Made by a program: the position numbers and the translations under genes. The notes under the pieces are model-generated. The model was not told where the DNA came from, did not search any database, and saw only the letters and a list, made by a program, of their open reading frames with translations. From Chryseobacterium gambrini (GTDB lineage Bacteria > Bacteroidota > Bacteroidia > Flavobacteriales > Weeksellaceae): a stretch of DNA of 64,000 bases. The stretch covers positions 173,069 to 237,068 of the forward strand of contig NZ_FTOV01000007.1 of the NCBI RefSeq assembly GCF_900156825.1, written 5' to 3'. This document shows, one piece after another, positions 51,563-60,820 of the stretch (positions within the stretch are counted from its first letter, which is position 1; every line of letters begins with the position of its first letter).

Positions 51563-53359
51563 ATGAAAAACATCATATCAAAAAGTATTTTAGGATTAGG
51601 TCTGATCATCAGTTTAGGCTCATGCAAAAAATCCGATTCGCCTTTAACAAAAGTAACACCATCCAATCTGGATTCTATTGCTTCCAATTATTATGAACAG
51701 TATTTGAAATTATATCCTCTGGATGCGACTTCGCAGGGAGATTTGCGTTATAACGATCAGCTTCCGATTAACATCGATAAAGATTTTATCTCTGGAGAAG
51801 TAGCTTTCTACCGTTCTGTAGAAAAACAACTGGAGAATGTGGATTATAAGAATCTTTCAGACGAAGATAAGGTAATTTATGATGTGCTGAATTTTACGTT
51901 AAAAGATAAAATTGAAAACTATAACTATCATCCGGAATATATTCCTTTTACACAATTTGGCGGTCTGCCGCTTAATTTTCCTTTGTATGGAAGCGGAGAA
52001 GGAAGCCAGCCTTTTAAAACAGAGAAAGATTATACCGACTGGCTGAAAAGAATGGAAAAATTTCAGGAATGGATGAATGCAGCGACCGATAATTTCCGTG
52101 AAGGGATTAACAATAAAATGGTTTTGCCTAAAAAACTGGTGGTAAAGATGATTCCACAGATGAGAGCCGAAGAAATTACGTCTGCCGATCCGGATAAAAA
52201 CATTTTTTACGGACCGATCAGAAAGTTTCCGAAAAATTTTACAGACGAGCAGAAAGAAAAATTCTCTAAGCTTTACAGGGATGCCATCGTGCAGAAAATT
52301 ATTCCCGCTTATACTAAAATGGGCAACTTTTTAGAAAAAGAATATTTACCAAAAGCAAGAGAAACAGACGGTTATAACAGCTTACCGAACGGAAAGGAAA
52401 TTTACCAATACTATGCGAAAAGCTGGACGACAACCAATAAAACGCCGGAGGAAATTAATAAAATCGGACTTCAGCAGGTAGCAATACTTCGCGCCGAAAT
52501 GGAAAAAGTAAAACAGCAGGTTGGTTTTACAGGAACACTGGAAGAGTTCATCAATTATGTAAAAACAGATCCGAAAGCAATGCCTTACACGAGTTCAAAA
52601 GAAGTTCTGGCTGCATTCAACGGAATTTTAACGAAAATTACGCCGAAGCTGAAAACCATGTTTTCAATAACACCGAAAACAGGATTCGAGATCAGACAAA
52701 CTGAAAAATTCAGAGAGGCAAGTGCAAGTGCAGAATACATTCAGGGAACTCCGGACGGAAAAAGACCGGGAATCTTCTACGTTCCGCTTCCAGATCCGTC
52801 AAAATTCAACGTAACTTCAGGTATGGAATCTTTGTTCTTACACGAGGCTATTCCGGGACATCACTATCAGGTTTCTTTACAACAGGAAAACACCAAACTC
52901 CCGAAATTCATGAGATTCGGCTGGTTTGGAGCTTACGGTGAAGGATGGGCTCATTATTGCGAAACATTAGGACCGGAATTCGGGCTGTACACAGATCCTT
53001 ATCAGAAGATGGGCTACCTGAGCGACCAAATGCTAAGAGCAGTAAGACTGGTAGTAGACACGGGTCTTCACACGGGAAAAATGACGAGAGAACAGGCAAT
53101 CAAATATTTTCTAAGCAATATTTCTTATGACGAAGCCGGAGCAACAGCCGAAGTAGAGCGATATATGGCAATGCCGGGACAGGCTTTAGGCTACAAAATC
53201 GGTTCGCTGAGAATCCGTGAGCTGAGAGAAAAATATCAGAAAGAACTGGGAAGTAAATTTAATTTAGCCAAATTCCATGATGAAGTTTTGAGCCAGGGTT
53301 GCCTTCCTTTGGATGTTCTGAACAGGAAAATGGAACTTTGGGCAAAAAAACAGAAATAA
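51563..53359 (+). CDS. DUF885 putative metallopeptidase lipoprotein
   Basis: 598 residues from ATG 51563 (an upstream frame to 51524 lies before the lipobox). Signal peptide and lipobox LGSC near residue 20. The DUF885 zinc motif HEAIPGHHYQ is at about 427-436, and further motifs include AYGEGWAHYCETLGPE and a late AMPGQALGYKIG. DUF885 proteins are M32/thermolysin-like peptidases; it would act at the outer or inner membrane surface. Substrate unknown. Confidence 0.92.
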   Translation: MKNIISKSILGLGLIISLGSCKKSDSPLTKVTPSNLDSIASNYYEQYLKLYPLDATSQGDLRYNDQLPINIDKDFISGEVAFYRSVEKQLENVDYKNLSDEDKVIYDVLNFTLKDKIENYNYHPEYIPFTQFGGLPLNFPLYGSGEGSQPFKTEKDYTDWLKRMEKFQEWMNAATDNFREGINNKMVLPKKLVVKMIPQMRAEEITSADPDKNIFYGPIRKFPKNFTDEQKEKFSKLYRDAIVQKIIPAYTKMGNFLEKEYLPKARETDGYNSLPNGKEIYQYYAKSWTTTNKTPEEINKIGLQQVAILRAEMEKVKQQVGFTGTLEEFINYVKTDPKAMPYTSSKEVLAAFNGILTKITPKLKTMFSITPKTGFEIRQTEKFREASASAEYIQGTPDGKRPGIFYVPLPDPSKFNVTSGMESLFLHEAIPGHHYQVSLQQENTKLPKFMRFGWFGAYGEGWAHYCETLGPEFGLYTDPYQKMGYLSDQMLRAVRLVVDTGLHTGKMTREQAIKYFLSNISYDEAGATAEVERYMAMPGQALGYKIGSLRIRELREKYQKELGSKFNLAKFHDEVLSQGCLPLDVLNRKMELWAKKQK

Positions 53360-53670
53360 TTTTTGCAGGTATCCTAAAAACGCAAAGTTTTTCATTGATT
53401 TTTATTTTTTAAATGTAAACTTTTTTACCGCAAAAGATGCAAAAGATTGTAACCCTTTAGTTGTTTAAGTTTAATCCTTAAATGGAAAGAAAGATCACAT
53501 AAGTTAAAAAAATCAAAGATTTTTTCTCTTTGAAGGCTTTTGAAATACTTTAAATAAATCCAATAATGTCTTTTGTCTCTTTTGAAGTTAAATTTAAAAT
53601 GAGTTTAAAAAACTTATAATTTGCGCCTTTGTAATTAAAATTGAAAAACAAAAAAATACAACGAAAAAAG

Positions 53671-54060
53671 ATGTTTACAGTAGAACAAATTGAATCTGCT
53701 CACGGCAAAGTAAAAACTGGAGCAGATTTTCCAAATTACATCAAAGAAATTAAGGAATTAGGCGTGAAATCTTTTGAAACATGGGTAAAAGACAGCCATA
53801 CCGAATATTTTGGAGAAAATGATTTTAAAACAACCTCAGAACCTCAATATAAAGATTTAGTAATCGCTGATGATTCTGACCAGGAAAAGTTTATTCAGCA
53901 GCTTAAAAGTCATCAGAGAGGAGAAACGGATTATATGAAATTTTGCGAAGACTGTGCTGAAACGGGAATTGAAAAATGGATTGTAGATCTGGATCAATTT
54001 ACCTGCATTTACTACGATAAAGCCGGAAACGAAATTCTGACAGAAGAAATTCCTCATTAA
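53671..54060 (+). CDS. DUF1398 (YbcV-like) protein
   Basis: 129 residues from ATG 53671; the frame reaches a TTG at 53641 but the family starts MFTVEQIESAHGKVKTGADFP. It also shows TWVKDSHTEYFGENDFKT and a C-terminal DLDQFTCIYYDKAGNEIL. DUF1398 proteins are soluble and of unknown function, found in phages and bacteria. The 311-bp gap before it (53360-53670) holds AT-rich repeats with CAAAAGATGCAAAAG-like units but no gene. Confidence 0.85.
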   Translation: MFTVEQIESAHGKVKTGADFPNYIKEIKELGVKSFETWVKDSHTEYFGENDFKTTSEPQYKDLVIADDSDQEKFIQQLKSHQRGETDYMKFCEDCAETGIEKWIVDLDQFTCIYYDKAGNEILTEEIPH

Positions 54061-54068
54061 AAACTGAA

Positions 54069-54097
54069 GTCACAAATTAATTTTTGTGGCTTTTTTG
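54069..54097 (+). terminator. Intrinsic terminator after the DUF1398 gene
   Basis: GTCACAAA and TTTGTGGC arms with a G-U pair, then a T run. Confidence 0.82.
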
Positions 54098-54123
54098 TTT
54101 AGCTTTATGTTTTAAAACAGAAT

Positions 54124-54720
54124 ATGATAAAAGCATTTCTCTTTTTTATCACTTTCATTTTTGGATTGTGTTTTTTAAGTTGCAAAAAGGAAAACAGGGA
54201 AATCTCACAACCTGAAAAAATTACTGTTGATGAAAATTTAAGTAAAAATGATACATTCAAAATTCTATCAAAATATCCTGAGCTTAAATTATTTAGCAGT
54301 GAAAAAGTAGAAAATCTAACAAGAACCGCTCATATTGTACAAGAAGATGGTTATTATGAAAGCTTTTTATATCCTCGAAGAAAGCAATACAGATTTTTTC
54401 AGTTCAGCGATTATAAATGCAAAACTGAATACAAAGGAGACACCATCAATATTTGGCTTAATAATTACAACGGATATTTTGGAAACGGAGTTTTGGTAAA
54501 GGTTTTTAATCATCAGTTTTTAATTCAAGATATTGACCCTAAAGCCTTAAAAGGTGAGATTAAATTTATCAATTCTTATCCGGTTTATCAGAAATTGGCT
54601 CTTAATAAATACATCTTTCAAAAAAGCGACAGTATTTATGGGTTTATCGACTATGAGACGAAGCTGGATTCTCTGGTTACTAAAAATTTCAGAGGATATT
54701 TTAAAACAAAAATTAAATAA
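54124..54720 (+). CDS. Hypothetical lipoprotein
   Basis: 198 residues. N-terminal signal with FLSC lipobox near residue 20. The mature protein is rich in Lys and aromatic residues (RKQYRFFQFSDYKCKTEYKGD). No domain recognised. A DinB-like gene follows 8 nt after the stop, so the two may be one operon. Confidence 0.7.
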   Translation: MIKAFLFFITFIFGLCFLSCKKENREISQPEKITVDENLSKNDTFKILSKYPELKLFSSEKVENLTRTAHIVQEDGYYESFLYPRRKQYRFFQFSDYKCKTEYKGDTINIWLNNYNGYFGNGVLVKVFNHQFLIQDIDPKALKGEIKFINSYPVYQKLALNKYIFQKSDSIYGFIDYETKLDSLVTKNFRGYFKTKIK

Positions 54721-54728
54721 GAAAAATA

Positions 54729-55169
54729 ATGACAGAAAGTCTAAAATCGCTATTCCTAAGGGATTTAAATAAGCTGAAACAGGAAATTGAATCTTATAAG
54801 AATGAAACAAATCTCTGGAAAACAGAGGCAAACATTTCAAATTCGGCAGGAAATTTAACGTTGCATATTGTGGGAAATCTCAGTCATTTTGTGGGAGCTG
54901 TTTTGGGAAATTCCGGATATGTAAGAAACAGGGAGCTTGAATTCTCATTAAAAGATATTCCGAGAGCGGAATTGATTCAGCAGATTAAAAAGACGATCGA
55001 AACGGTAACGATTACGCTTGAAAGGCTATCTGATGAAGACCTCCAGAAACCATATCCGCTTGAACCTTTGGGTTATGGAATGACGACGGAATATTTCCTG
55101 ATCCATCTTTTCGGGCATCTGAGTTATCATCTGGGACAGATTAATTATCACCGAAGATTGTTGGATTGA
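54729..55169 (+). CDS. DinB-family protein
   Basis: 146 residues, four-helix bundle pattern. Histidines in NLTLHIVGNLSHFVGA (near 43-58) and FLIHLFGHLSYHLGQINYHR (near 120-139) form the DinB metal triad. DinB/DUF1572 enzymes include thiol-dependent transferases; the substrate is unknown. Located in tandem with the lipoprotein gene. Confidence 0.82.
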   Translation: MTESLKSLFLRDLNKLKQEIESYKNETNLWKTEANISNSAGNLTLHIVGNLSHFVGAVLGNSGYVRNRELEFSLKDIPRAELIQQIKKTIETVTITLERLSDEDLQKPYPLEPLGYGMTTEYFLIHLFGHLSYHLGQINYHRRLLD

Positions 55170-55224
55170 TTTGCTTCTTCATCTATTTAACCACCCCGTC
55201 AAAAATTCTTCCGAATTTTCGCCA

Positions 55225-55241
55225 CCCCTCCAAAGGAGGGG
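55225..55241. repeat. Short palindrome (CCCCTCC-AAA-GGAGGGG)
   Basis: Seven-base perfect arms around AAA; a type of intergenic palindrome common in Bacteroidota. It lies between convergent genes and may be a bidirectional terminator without a clear T tract. Confidence 0.5.
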
Positions 55242-55265
55242 AATTCAGGCCTCGGAAAAGACTGT

Positions 55266-55886
55266 TTATTTTTCGAACAGCATTTTGGTGATGAAATCTT
55301 TGGCTCCGTTTCCTCGCGCGGGAGAATATTCTCTTCCGTAGAAAATAATCTGAAGATGAAGTTTATTCCACACTTCTTCTTTCCAGAGTTTTTTAGCGTC
55401 TTTTTCGGTTTCAACTACGTTTTTTCCGGAAGTGAGTTTCCATTGTGTCATTAATCTGTGAATGTGGGTATCTACAGGAAAAGCAGGAAATCCAAAGCCC
55501 TGACTCATCACAACGGATGCAGTTTTATGCCCAACCCCGGGAAGCGCTTCGAGTTCTTCGTAGGTTTGCGGCACTACTCCATTATGTCTTTCCAGAAGAA
55601 GTTCTGCCATTCTTTTGAGATTTTTGGCTTTGGTATTGGCAAGTCCTATTTCTTTGATTAATTCTTTAATCTGATATTCCTCCAGCTTTGCCATTCTTTG
55701 TGGAGTTCCTGCCACCGCGAAAAGCTCAGGCGTTACCTGATTCACCTTTTTATCGGTTGTCTGTGCAGATAGTGCTACAGCAACCATTAAAGTGTAAGGA
55801 TCGGTATGATCCAGCGGAATGGGAACTTCGGGATATAATTTTTCTAATTCGGTCTGTACGAGTTCGGCTCTTTGCTTTTTTGTCAT
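55266..55886 (-). CDS. nth: Endonuclease III-like DNA glycosylase without an Fe-S cluster
   Basis: 206 residues from ATG 55886 (a TTG at 55907 would add seven residues). The HhH-GPD fold shows LPGVGHKTASVV near 112 with the catalytic lysine and PVDTHIHRL near 132 with the catalytic aspartate. It would excise oxidised pyrimidines and cut the abasic site. The C-terminal four-cysteine [4Fe-4S] loop of E. coli Nth is missing; the whole protein has no cysteine at all, ending GREYSPARGNG. Divergent from bcp. Confidence 0.9.
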   Translation of the reverse strand: MTKKQRAELVQTELEKLYPEVPIPLDHTDPYTLMVAVALSAQTTDKKVNQVTPELFAVAGTPQRMAKLEEYQIKELIKEIGLANTKAKNLKRMAELLLERHNGVVPQTYEELEALPGVGHKTASVVMSQGFGFPAFPVDTHIHRLMTQWKLTSGKNVVETEKDAKKLWKEEVWNKLHLQIIFYGREYSPARGNGAKDFITKMLFEK

Positions 55887-55902
55887 GGAAGCATTAAATT
55901 TG
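55871..55902 (+). promoter_or_regulatory. Promoter of bcp (TTTG-N20-TAAATTTG)
   Basis: TTTG at 55871-55874 and TAAATTTG at 55895-55902 are separated by 20 nt, matching the Bacteroidota housekeeping consensus. The start codon of bcp follows 17 nt later. The -33 box lies inside the divergent nth gene. Confidence 0.7.
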
Positions 55903-55919
55903 AACAAAAATAAATCATT

Positions 55920-56366
55920 ATGTTGAAAGTCGGAGATAAATTACCTCAATTTGAAGGAACCAATCAGGATGGTGAAACGGTACATTCTGAAAATCTGATC
56001 GGTAAAAAGCTTGTTGTCTTTTTCTATCCGAAAGCAAATACTCCGGGTTGTACTGCTGAAGCATGCAATCTGAGAGACAATTATGCCGAACTTAAGAAAC
56101 AGGGATTTGAATTGTTGGGTGTAAGTGCAGATCCTGTAAAAAATCAGAAAAAATTCAGTGAGAAATTTGAATTTCCTTTTGATATCATTGCCGATGAAAC
56201 GCGTGATATTATTGAAAAATTTGGCGTTTGGCAACTGAAAAAGTTTATGGGAAAAGAATTCATGGGAATTGTAAGAACCACTTTTGTTTTTGATGAAAAC
56301 GGAATCTGTACAGAAGTTATCGATAAGGTAAAAACGAAAGATCACGCTGCACAGATTTTGAAATAG
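55920..56366 (+). CDS. bcp: Thioredoxin-dependent thiol peroxidase (Bcp/PrxQ)
   Basis: 148 residues of the peroxiredoxin fold. FFYPKANTPGCTAEACNLRD holds the peroxidatic C44 and resolving C49 in the PrxQ spacing (Cys-x4-Cys). It reduces hydrogen and organic peroxides with thioredoxin. Short single gene with its own promoter. Confidence 0.94.
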   Translation: MLKVGDKLPQFEGTNQDGETVHSENLIGKKLVVFFYPKANTPGCTAEACNLRDNYAELKKQGFELLGVSADPVKNQKKFSEKFEFPFDIIADETRDIIEKFGVWQLKKFMGKEFMGIVRTTFVFDENGICTEVIDKVKTKDHAAQILK

Positions 56367-56496
56367 CTTTTAAATAATATTTATAATTTAACCGCAAAAG
56401 GCTTAAAAGAATAAAAATCAGAGATCTTCAGAACTATTGAATCTTTTTTGTGGCTTTTGTGGTTAAATAAAGAAGTTGTTTAAAGTAAAAACTATC

Positions 56497-57042
56497 CTAC
56501 TCTGTTTCGTAATACATCAGTTCCTCCGGATCGTTGGGAATGGTGACATATTTTTGGAATTTCAACCCCAGCTTTTCAATTAATTTCTGAGAAGAAAAGT
56601 TGTCTTTTGTTGTAATGGCAGAAATCTTTTTCAACCCGAAATCATCCATTCCGACAGATTTTATCTTTAAAGCGGCTTCATAAGCGTACCCTTTTCCTTC
56701 AAACTCATCTAAAAGCGAAAAGCCGATATCCACAACATCCAATCCTTCCCTTTCGAAAATTCCAACTCCTCCGATTTTATGATTCCCATCCTTGGTAAGC
56801 ATTAAATAATTTCCGTAGCCCAATCTTTCCATTTGAGGAAGAAAACGGTTTCTGATATAATCTTCTGCGTCAGAAAGTGTCTTCAAATTACGATCTCCGA
56901 TAAACTGAATGAATTTCGGACGGTTGTAAAGATCCAGAATAAATGCTGTATCTTCCAGAGACATCGGACGAAGAATCAGACGTTCTGTTTCGTAAGAATT
57001 ATTTTCGTTTTGTGGATCTTGCGGGTTTCTTTTTAGGCTCAT
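56497..57042 (-). CDS. GNAT N-acetyltransferase, RimJ/RimL type
   Basis: 181 residues with the GNAT fold: ETERLILRPMSLEDTAFILDL at the start, KIGGVGIFEREGLDVVDIGFSLLDEFEGKGYAYEA near 88-122 containing the acetyl-CoA-binding loop, and SSQKLIEKLGLKFQK near 154. Substrate unknown, perhaps a ribosomal-protein or small-molecule amine. Its 5' end overlaps the exported-protein gene by 44 nt, so the two are coupled. Confidence 0.86.
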   Translation of the reverse strand: MSLKRNPQDPQNENNSYETERLILRPMSLEDTAFILDLYNRPKFIQFIGDRNLKTLSDAEDYIRNRFLPQMERLGYGNYLMLTKDGNHKIGGVGIFEREGLDVVDIGFSLLDEFEGKGYAYEAALKIKSVGMDDFGLKKISAITTKDNFSSQKLIEKLGLKFQKYVTIPNDPEELMYYETE

Positions 57043-57676
57043 CTTTCGGTTCTTCTTTTTTCTCGATCTTCAGCAATCTTGGGTTATTGGTGCATTTTTT
57101 ATTATAAAGCTCAATATACGAACCATTATCTTTCGCTTCCGTAATTATTCCTGTTGATTTACTGATGGTTAAAGTAAAATATTTTTTCTGATAAGGACAT
57201 TCTGTAGAAGTCAACTTTCCTAAATTCAGATAATAATTGGATTTATCTTCGTAATAATTCGCCGCAATATCTCTGAATTCTTCATCGATAATATAACCGT
57301 CTGTAGCTGCAGAAATGGCAGCATCCTGAATGTCATCAGGTTTTCCCACAAAGTTTTTAAGCCCTTCAAGAGTGGTAACATATTCTGTTTTTCCTCCGGA
57401 TACATAGACGATGAAATAAAATTCATTTTCTTCCGCAATTCCGATATTGAATCCTGAGGTTTGTGAAACATAATCTATCGCCGCTCCGGATTGTTTCAAA
57501 ATACGGTCTTTCCCATAACTGCTGTGAATCAGCAACCAGGAAGAGGCTTTAACATTCGGAATAATGTTCTGTAAAATACTGGAAACATTAGAAAAATGCT
57601 TCTTTTCCTGTGCGTAAGAAAATATTCCCAAAAACAAAAAACCGAATACCCAGAATTTTCTTATCAATGTTATCAT
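56999..57676 (-). CDS. Hypothetical exported protein with basic tail
   Basis: 225 residues: signal peptide cut after SYAQ, a beta-rich middle with GGKTEYVTTLEGLKNFVG and CPYQKKYFTLTISKSTGIITEAKDNGS, and a Lys-rich C-terminus (KKKPARSTKRK). No family recognised. It sits between manC and the GNAT gene on the same strand. Confidence 0.7.
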   Translation of the reverse strand: MITLIRKFWVFGFLFLGIFSYAQEKKHFSNVSSILQNIIPNVKASSWLLIHSSYGKDRILKQSGAAIDYVSQTSGFNIGIAEENEFYFIVYVSGGKTEYVTTLEGLKNFVGKPDDIQDAAISAATDGYIIDEEFRDIAANYYEDKSNYYLNLGKLTSTECPYQKKYFTLTISKSTGIITEAKDNGSYIELYNKKCTNNPRLLKIEKKEEPKDEPKKKPARSTKRK

Positions 57677-57707
57677 AGTTACAGAACGAGGAAAAAAGAA
57701 AATTATT

Positions 57708-58793
57708 TTACATGAATTTATCTCCTTTCTTCAGGTTTTTAAGGTCTAAAACATAGTCTTTTATCAGCTGATCGTGATCTCTCGGGCAGATTAAAAGAGC
57801 TTTATCGGTATCTACAATGATGTAATTTTCCAATCCGTCGATAACTACTGCTTTATTGTTATTTTTCATACGGATTACATTTCCTTTTGCATTGTAGGTA
57901 AGAATCGGCTGTTTAGATTTTACGGCATTCAGATTCTCATCCTTGTCTGCATTTTCATAAACGGAAGTCCAGGTTCCCAGATCGCTCCAACCCAAATCTG
58001 CCGGAATTACATAAACGTTCTGTGCTTTTTCTAAAATTCCGTTATCAATAGAAATTTTCTGGACTTTAGGATAAATCAGTTCAATACAGCTTTTTTCACT
58101 GTCTGCATTGTATTCGCAAGCCATAAAATGCTGCGTCATTTCCGGAAGATACATTTCAAAGGCATGATGGATGCTTTTTACGTTCCAGATAAAAATGCCT
58201 GCATTCCAAAGGAAATCACCGCTTTCCAGAAAGCTTTTAGCAATTTCAAGAATCGGCTTTTCCGTAAAGGTCTTTACTTTATAATAATCTGAATCGTGTT
58301 TGTCTACAAACTGAATATAGCCGTATCCTGTGTCGGGTCTTGTTGGTGTAATTCCCAACGTTACCAGATATTCGTTCTTTGCAGCAATTTCAAAAGCCAG
58401 TTCTACTTTTTTCAGAAAAGTTTCTTCTTTTAAAATTAAATGATCTGCAGGAAGCACGATCATGGTTGCATCGGGATCTGTTTCAGCGATTTTATTCGCC
58501 ATGTAAAGATTACACGGAGCCGTATTTTTAAGCAAAGGTTCTCCCACAATATTTTCCTGCGGAACTTCCGGCAACTGCTGATGCGAAAGCTCTACATACT
58601 CTTTATTCGTAATCACAAATATATTTTCATTAGGAATAATTCTGCTGATCCTGTCATAGGTCTGCTGAATCATGGTGCGTCCCACTCCTAAAATATCCTG
58701 AAACTGTTTCGGAAATTTCTGCGTACTCATAGGCCAGAATCTGCTTCCGATTCCACCTGCCATAATGACGCAATATCTGTTTGATTTTGACAT
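57708..58793 (-). CDS. manC: Mannose-1-phosphate guanylyltransferase
   Basis: 361 residues. The nucleotidyltransferase N-terminus MAGGIGSRFWPMST (near 11-24) and later VLPADHLI, TLGITPTRPDTGYGYIQ, FTEKP and FLWNAGIFIWN belong to the GDP-mannose pyrophosphorylase family. It makes GDP-mannose for polysaccharide or glycan synthesis. The C-terminal isomerase domain of the bifunctional enzymes is absent, so it is monofunctional. It starts 2 nt after the SprT-like stop. Confidence 0.94.
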   Translation of the reverse strand: MSKSNRYCVIMAGGIGSRFWPMSTQKFPKQFQDILGVGRTMIQQTYDRISRIIPNENIFVITNKEYVELSHQQLPEVPQENIVGEPLLKNTAPCNLYMANKIAETDPDATMIVLPADHLILKEETFLKKVELAFEIAAKNEYLVTLGITPTRPDTGYGYIQFVDKHDSDYYKVKTFTEKPILEIAKSFLESGDFLWNAGIFIWNVKSIHHAFEMYLPEMTQHFMACEYNADSEKSCIELIYPKVQKISIDNGILEKAQNVYVIPADLGWSDLGTWTSVYENADKDENLNAVKSKQPILTYNAKGNVIRMKNNNKAVVIDGLENYIIVDTDKALLICPRDHDQLIKDYVLDLKNLKKGDKFM

Positions 58794-58795
58794 TC

Positions 58796-59386
58796 TTATG
58801 TGTATTTTTCTACCCTTGCCAATGGTTTGAAAGAATACTTTCTTCCTGTAGCCAAGTTTTTACAAAGATAGTTTTTTTTAATTAGACCTTCTAAGAGGTA
58901 CTTTTCGTTCCGGTAAATAAAAAGATCTCCTTTTTGAAGCGTTTCAATAAACACAAGCGTATCGTCCTGTTTCTCAATGTGAAAATATTTTACCAGCTCC
59001 GGACTTGCCATAAAATTGGCTTTCGGAGATTTCGAAAATTTAACAATGACGGGTCTTAAATTTTCTTCATATACTTCAAGACTCTGCAAAAGCATCTGCC
59101 GGAAAGTTTCTTTCCATTCGTTTCCGTGTGGAGAAATTCTTCTGCCGTACTTCTCAAAGGCAATAAGATGCGCCAACTCATGGGTTAACACAAAGAAAAA
59201 TAATTGCGGAGCCAAAGTGGAATTGATCGTAATCTCATGAGAATGATCCTGAAGTTTACGATAATCTCCCAGTTTGGAATTCCTGTTGCGTGTAACTTTT
59301 ATATGAATATAATAGTCTGCAAACCAAATTTTTAAATATTGAAGCGTATTTTGCGGTAAATATTTTTCTAATGACTGAATAGACAT
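58796..59386 (-). CDS. SprT-like zinc metalloprotein
   Basis: 196 residues. THELAHLIAFEKYGRRISPHGNEWKETFRQM near 68-98 holds the HExxH and the downstream histidine of the SprT family. The family includes DNA-protein-crosslink proteases in eukaryotes (Spartan); bacterial roles are unclear. The SprT-ManC pair is co-transcribed here, which I recall as frequent in flavobacteria. Confidence 0.88.
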   Translation of the reverse strand: MSIQSLEKYLPQNTLQYLKIWFADYYIHIKVTRNRNSKLGDYRKLQDHSHEITINSTLAPQLFFFVLTHELAHLIAFEKYGRRISPHGNEWKETFRQMLLQSLEVYEENLRPVIVKFSKSPKANFMASPELVKYFHIEKQDDTLVFIETLQKGDLFIYRNEKYLLEGLIKKNYLCKNLATGRKYSFKPLARVEKYT

Positions 59387-59387
59387 T

Positions 59388-60728
59388 TTACAAACTTAAT
59401 GGAATTCCGGCATAGAAATTCAACAATTTAAGACTGAAAACATAATTATATTTTGCCTGAGCTACAGAACCCTGTGCATTAGCATAATTATTTCTTGCAA
59501 TATTTACATCATAAATGGTAGATCTTCCCGCTGCATAACTTTTATCTGCAAACTCCAATGCAAGTTTGGTGCTTTTCTCTGCCTGAAGTGATGAAAGATA
59601 GATTTCATAATTGGCATCCACATCAAACTGCGCTTTCTGAACATTCTGTCTTACGGTCTGTTTCTGCTGTTCTAAAGTTACTTTTGCCAGACTTTCATTT
59701 AGTTTAGACTGTTCTACCTGAAGTTTTGTAATTCCTTTATTGAAAATAGGGATATTGACAGAAAGAGCCGCCTGTTGTCCGAAATTGTCTTTATATTGAG
59801 AAAAGAATCCCTGTTCTTTTACATAGAAAAGAGCGGAACCTACATTATCTGTATTTAAAAGGTTATTGTAGAAAGATCCGATTCCTGCACTTGCCGTAAC
59901 AGTAGGCCAGAAAGCCGTTTTGGAAACTTCGGTCTGCGCCTGCGCTGCTTTTATCCTGCTTTCCGCGGCTTTTACCTGCGGCTGAGTCTCGTAAGCTGTT
60001 GTTAAAACCTCATCTACAGATTTTAACTGCGGAGCCAACTGATCCGGAACATTTACATCTTCCACATCAAAATCTTTATATTCCTGAAGCTGTAAAAGCT
60101 GTGCTAAAGCAAATAAACTTCTTCCCACATTAATTTCAGCAGTCTTCAGGTTTTGTTTTTCTCTTGCCAGTCCTGCCTCTGCTTCTGCTAAAACCGTTTG
60201 TGCCGTTGTGCCTATTTCTGTAGTAATTTTTGATCTGTCATATTGTTTCTGAGCATTTTCAACAGCCGCCTGAGAAATTTTTACAATTTCTTTATTCAGT
60301 AAGGTTGTTAAATACTGCTGTGCAATCTGAAGAGAAATATCATTTTTAATGGTTTCAATATCATACTGACTTGCTTCTACATCGAATTCTGTTTTTCTGA
60401 TGGTTTTTTCAAGTCTGCCGTTATTGTACACCAAAATATCTGCTCCCAAATTTGCACTGTTACTGAATCTGTCGTTTCTTAAACTTCCCGTCCCGAAAGA
60501 GGTTTGCCCGAAACTCACCGTATTTCCCACAGAACCGGAAACAGACGGAAGATAGTTTTTCTTGGCAATTTTCAGATTCAGATCCTGAGACTGTTTCGAA
60601 TATTCATTTTGGATCACCTGAAGATTATGTTTGGTTGCATAATCCACACATTCTCTCAAAGACCATTTTTTCTGGGCATTGACTGCCAGACAAGATAATC
60701 CCAAAATAATAGTCAAAACCTTTTTCAT
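59388..60728 (-). CDS. TolC-family outer-membrane efflux protein
   Basis: 446 residues. Signal peptide cut after VNAQ, two TolC repeats with long helical hairpins (for example AVENAQKQYDRSKITTEIG, LAEAEAGLAREKQNL, later KLNESLAKVTLEQQKQTVRQ) and the conserved SVNIPIFNKG. It would form a trimeric outer-membrane channel with an inner-membrane efflux or secretion pump. No pump genes are adjacent. The stop is 1 nt before the SprT-like start. Confidence 0.9.
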   Translation of the reverse strand: MKKVLTIILGLSCLAVNAQKKWSLRECVDYATKHNLQVIQNEYSKQSQDLNLKIAKKNYLPSVSGSVGNTVSFGQTSFGTGSLRNDRFSNSANLGADILVYNNGRLEKTIRKTEFDVEASQYDIETIKNDISLQIAQQYLTTLLNKEIVKISQAAVENAQKQYDRSKITTEIGTTAQTVLAEAEAGLAREKQNLKTAEINVGRSLFALAQLLQLQEYKDFDVEDVNVPDQLAPQLKSVDEVLTTAYETQPQVKAAESRIKAAQAQTEVSKTAFWPTVTASAGIGSFYNNLLNTDNVGSALFYVKEQGFFSQYKDNFGQQAALSVNIPIFNKGITKLQVEQSKLNESLAKVTLEQQKQTVRQNVQKAQFDVDANYEIYLSSLQAEKSTKLALEFADKSYAAGRSTIYDVNIARNNYANAQGSVAQAKYNYVFSLKLLNFYAGIPLSL

Positions 60729-60820
60729 ACTCTATATATTTTTCCCTATTAGACGAAGTAAATATAAAAAAGTTACAGTTTTAATATTTCTTTTTAAAAA
60801 ACTTTTGAGAATTTTGCATT

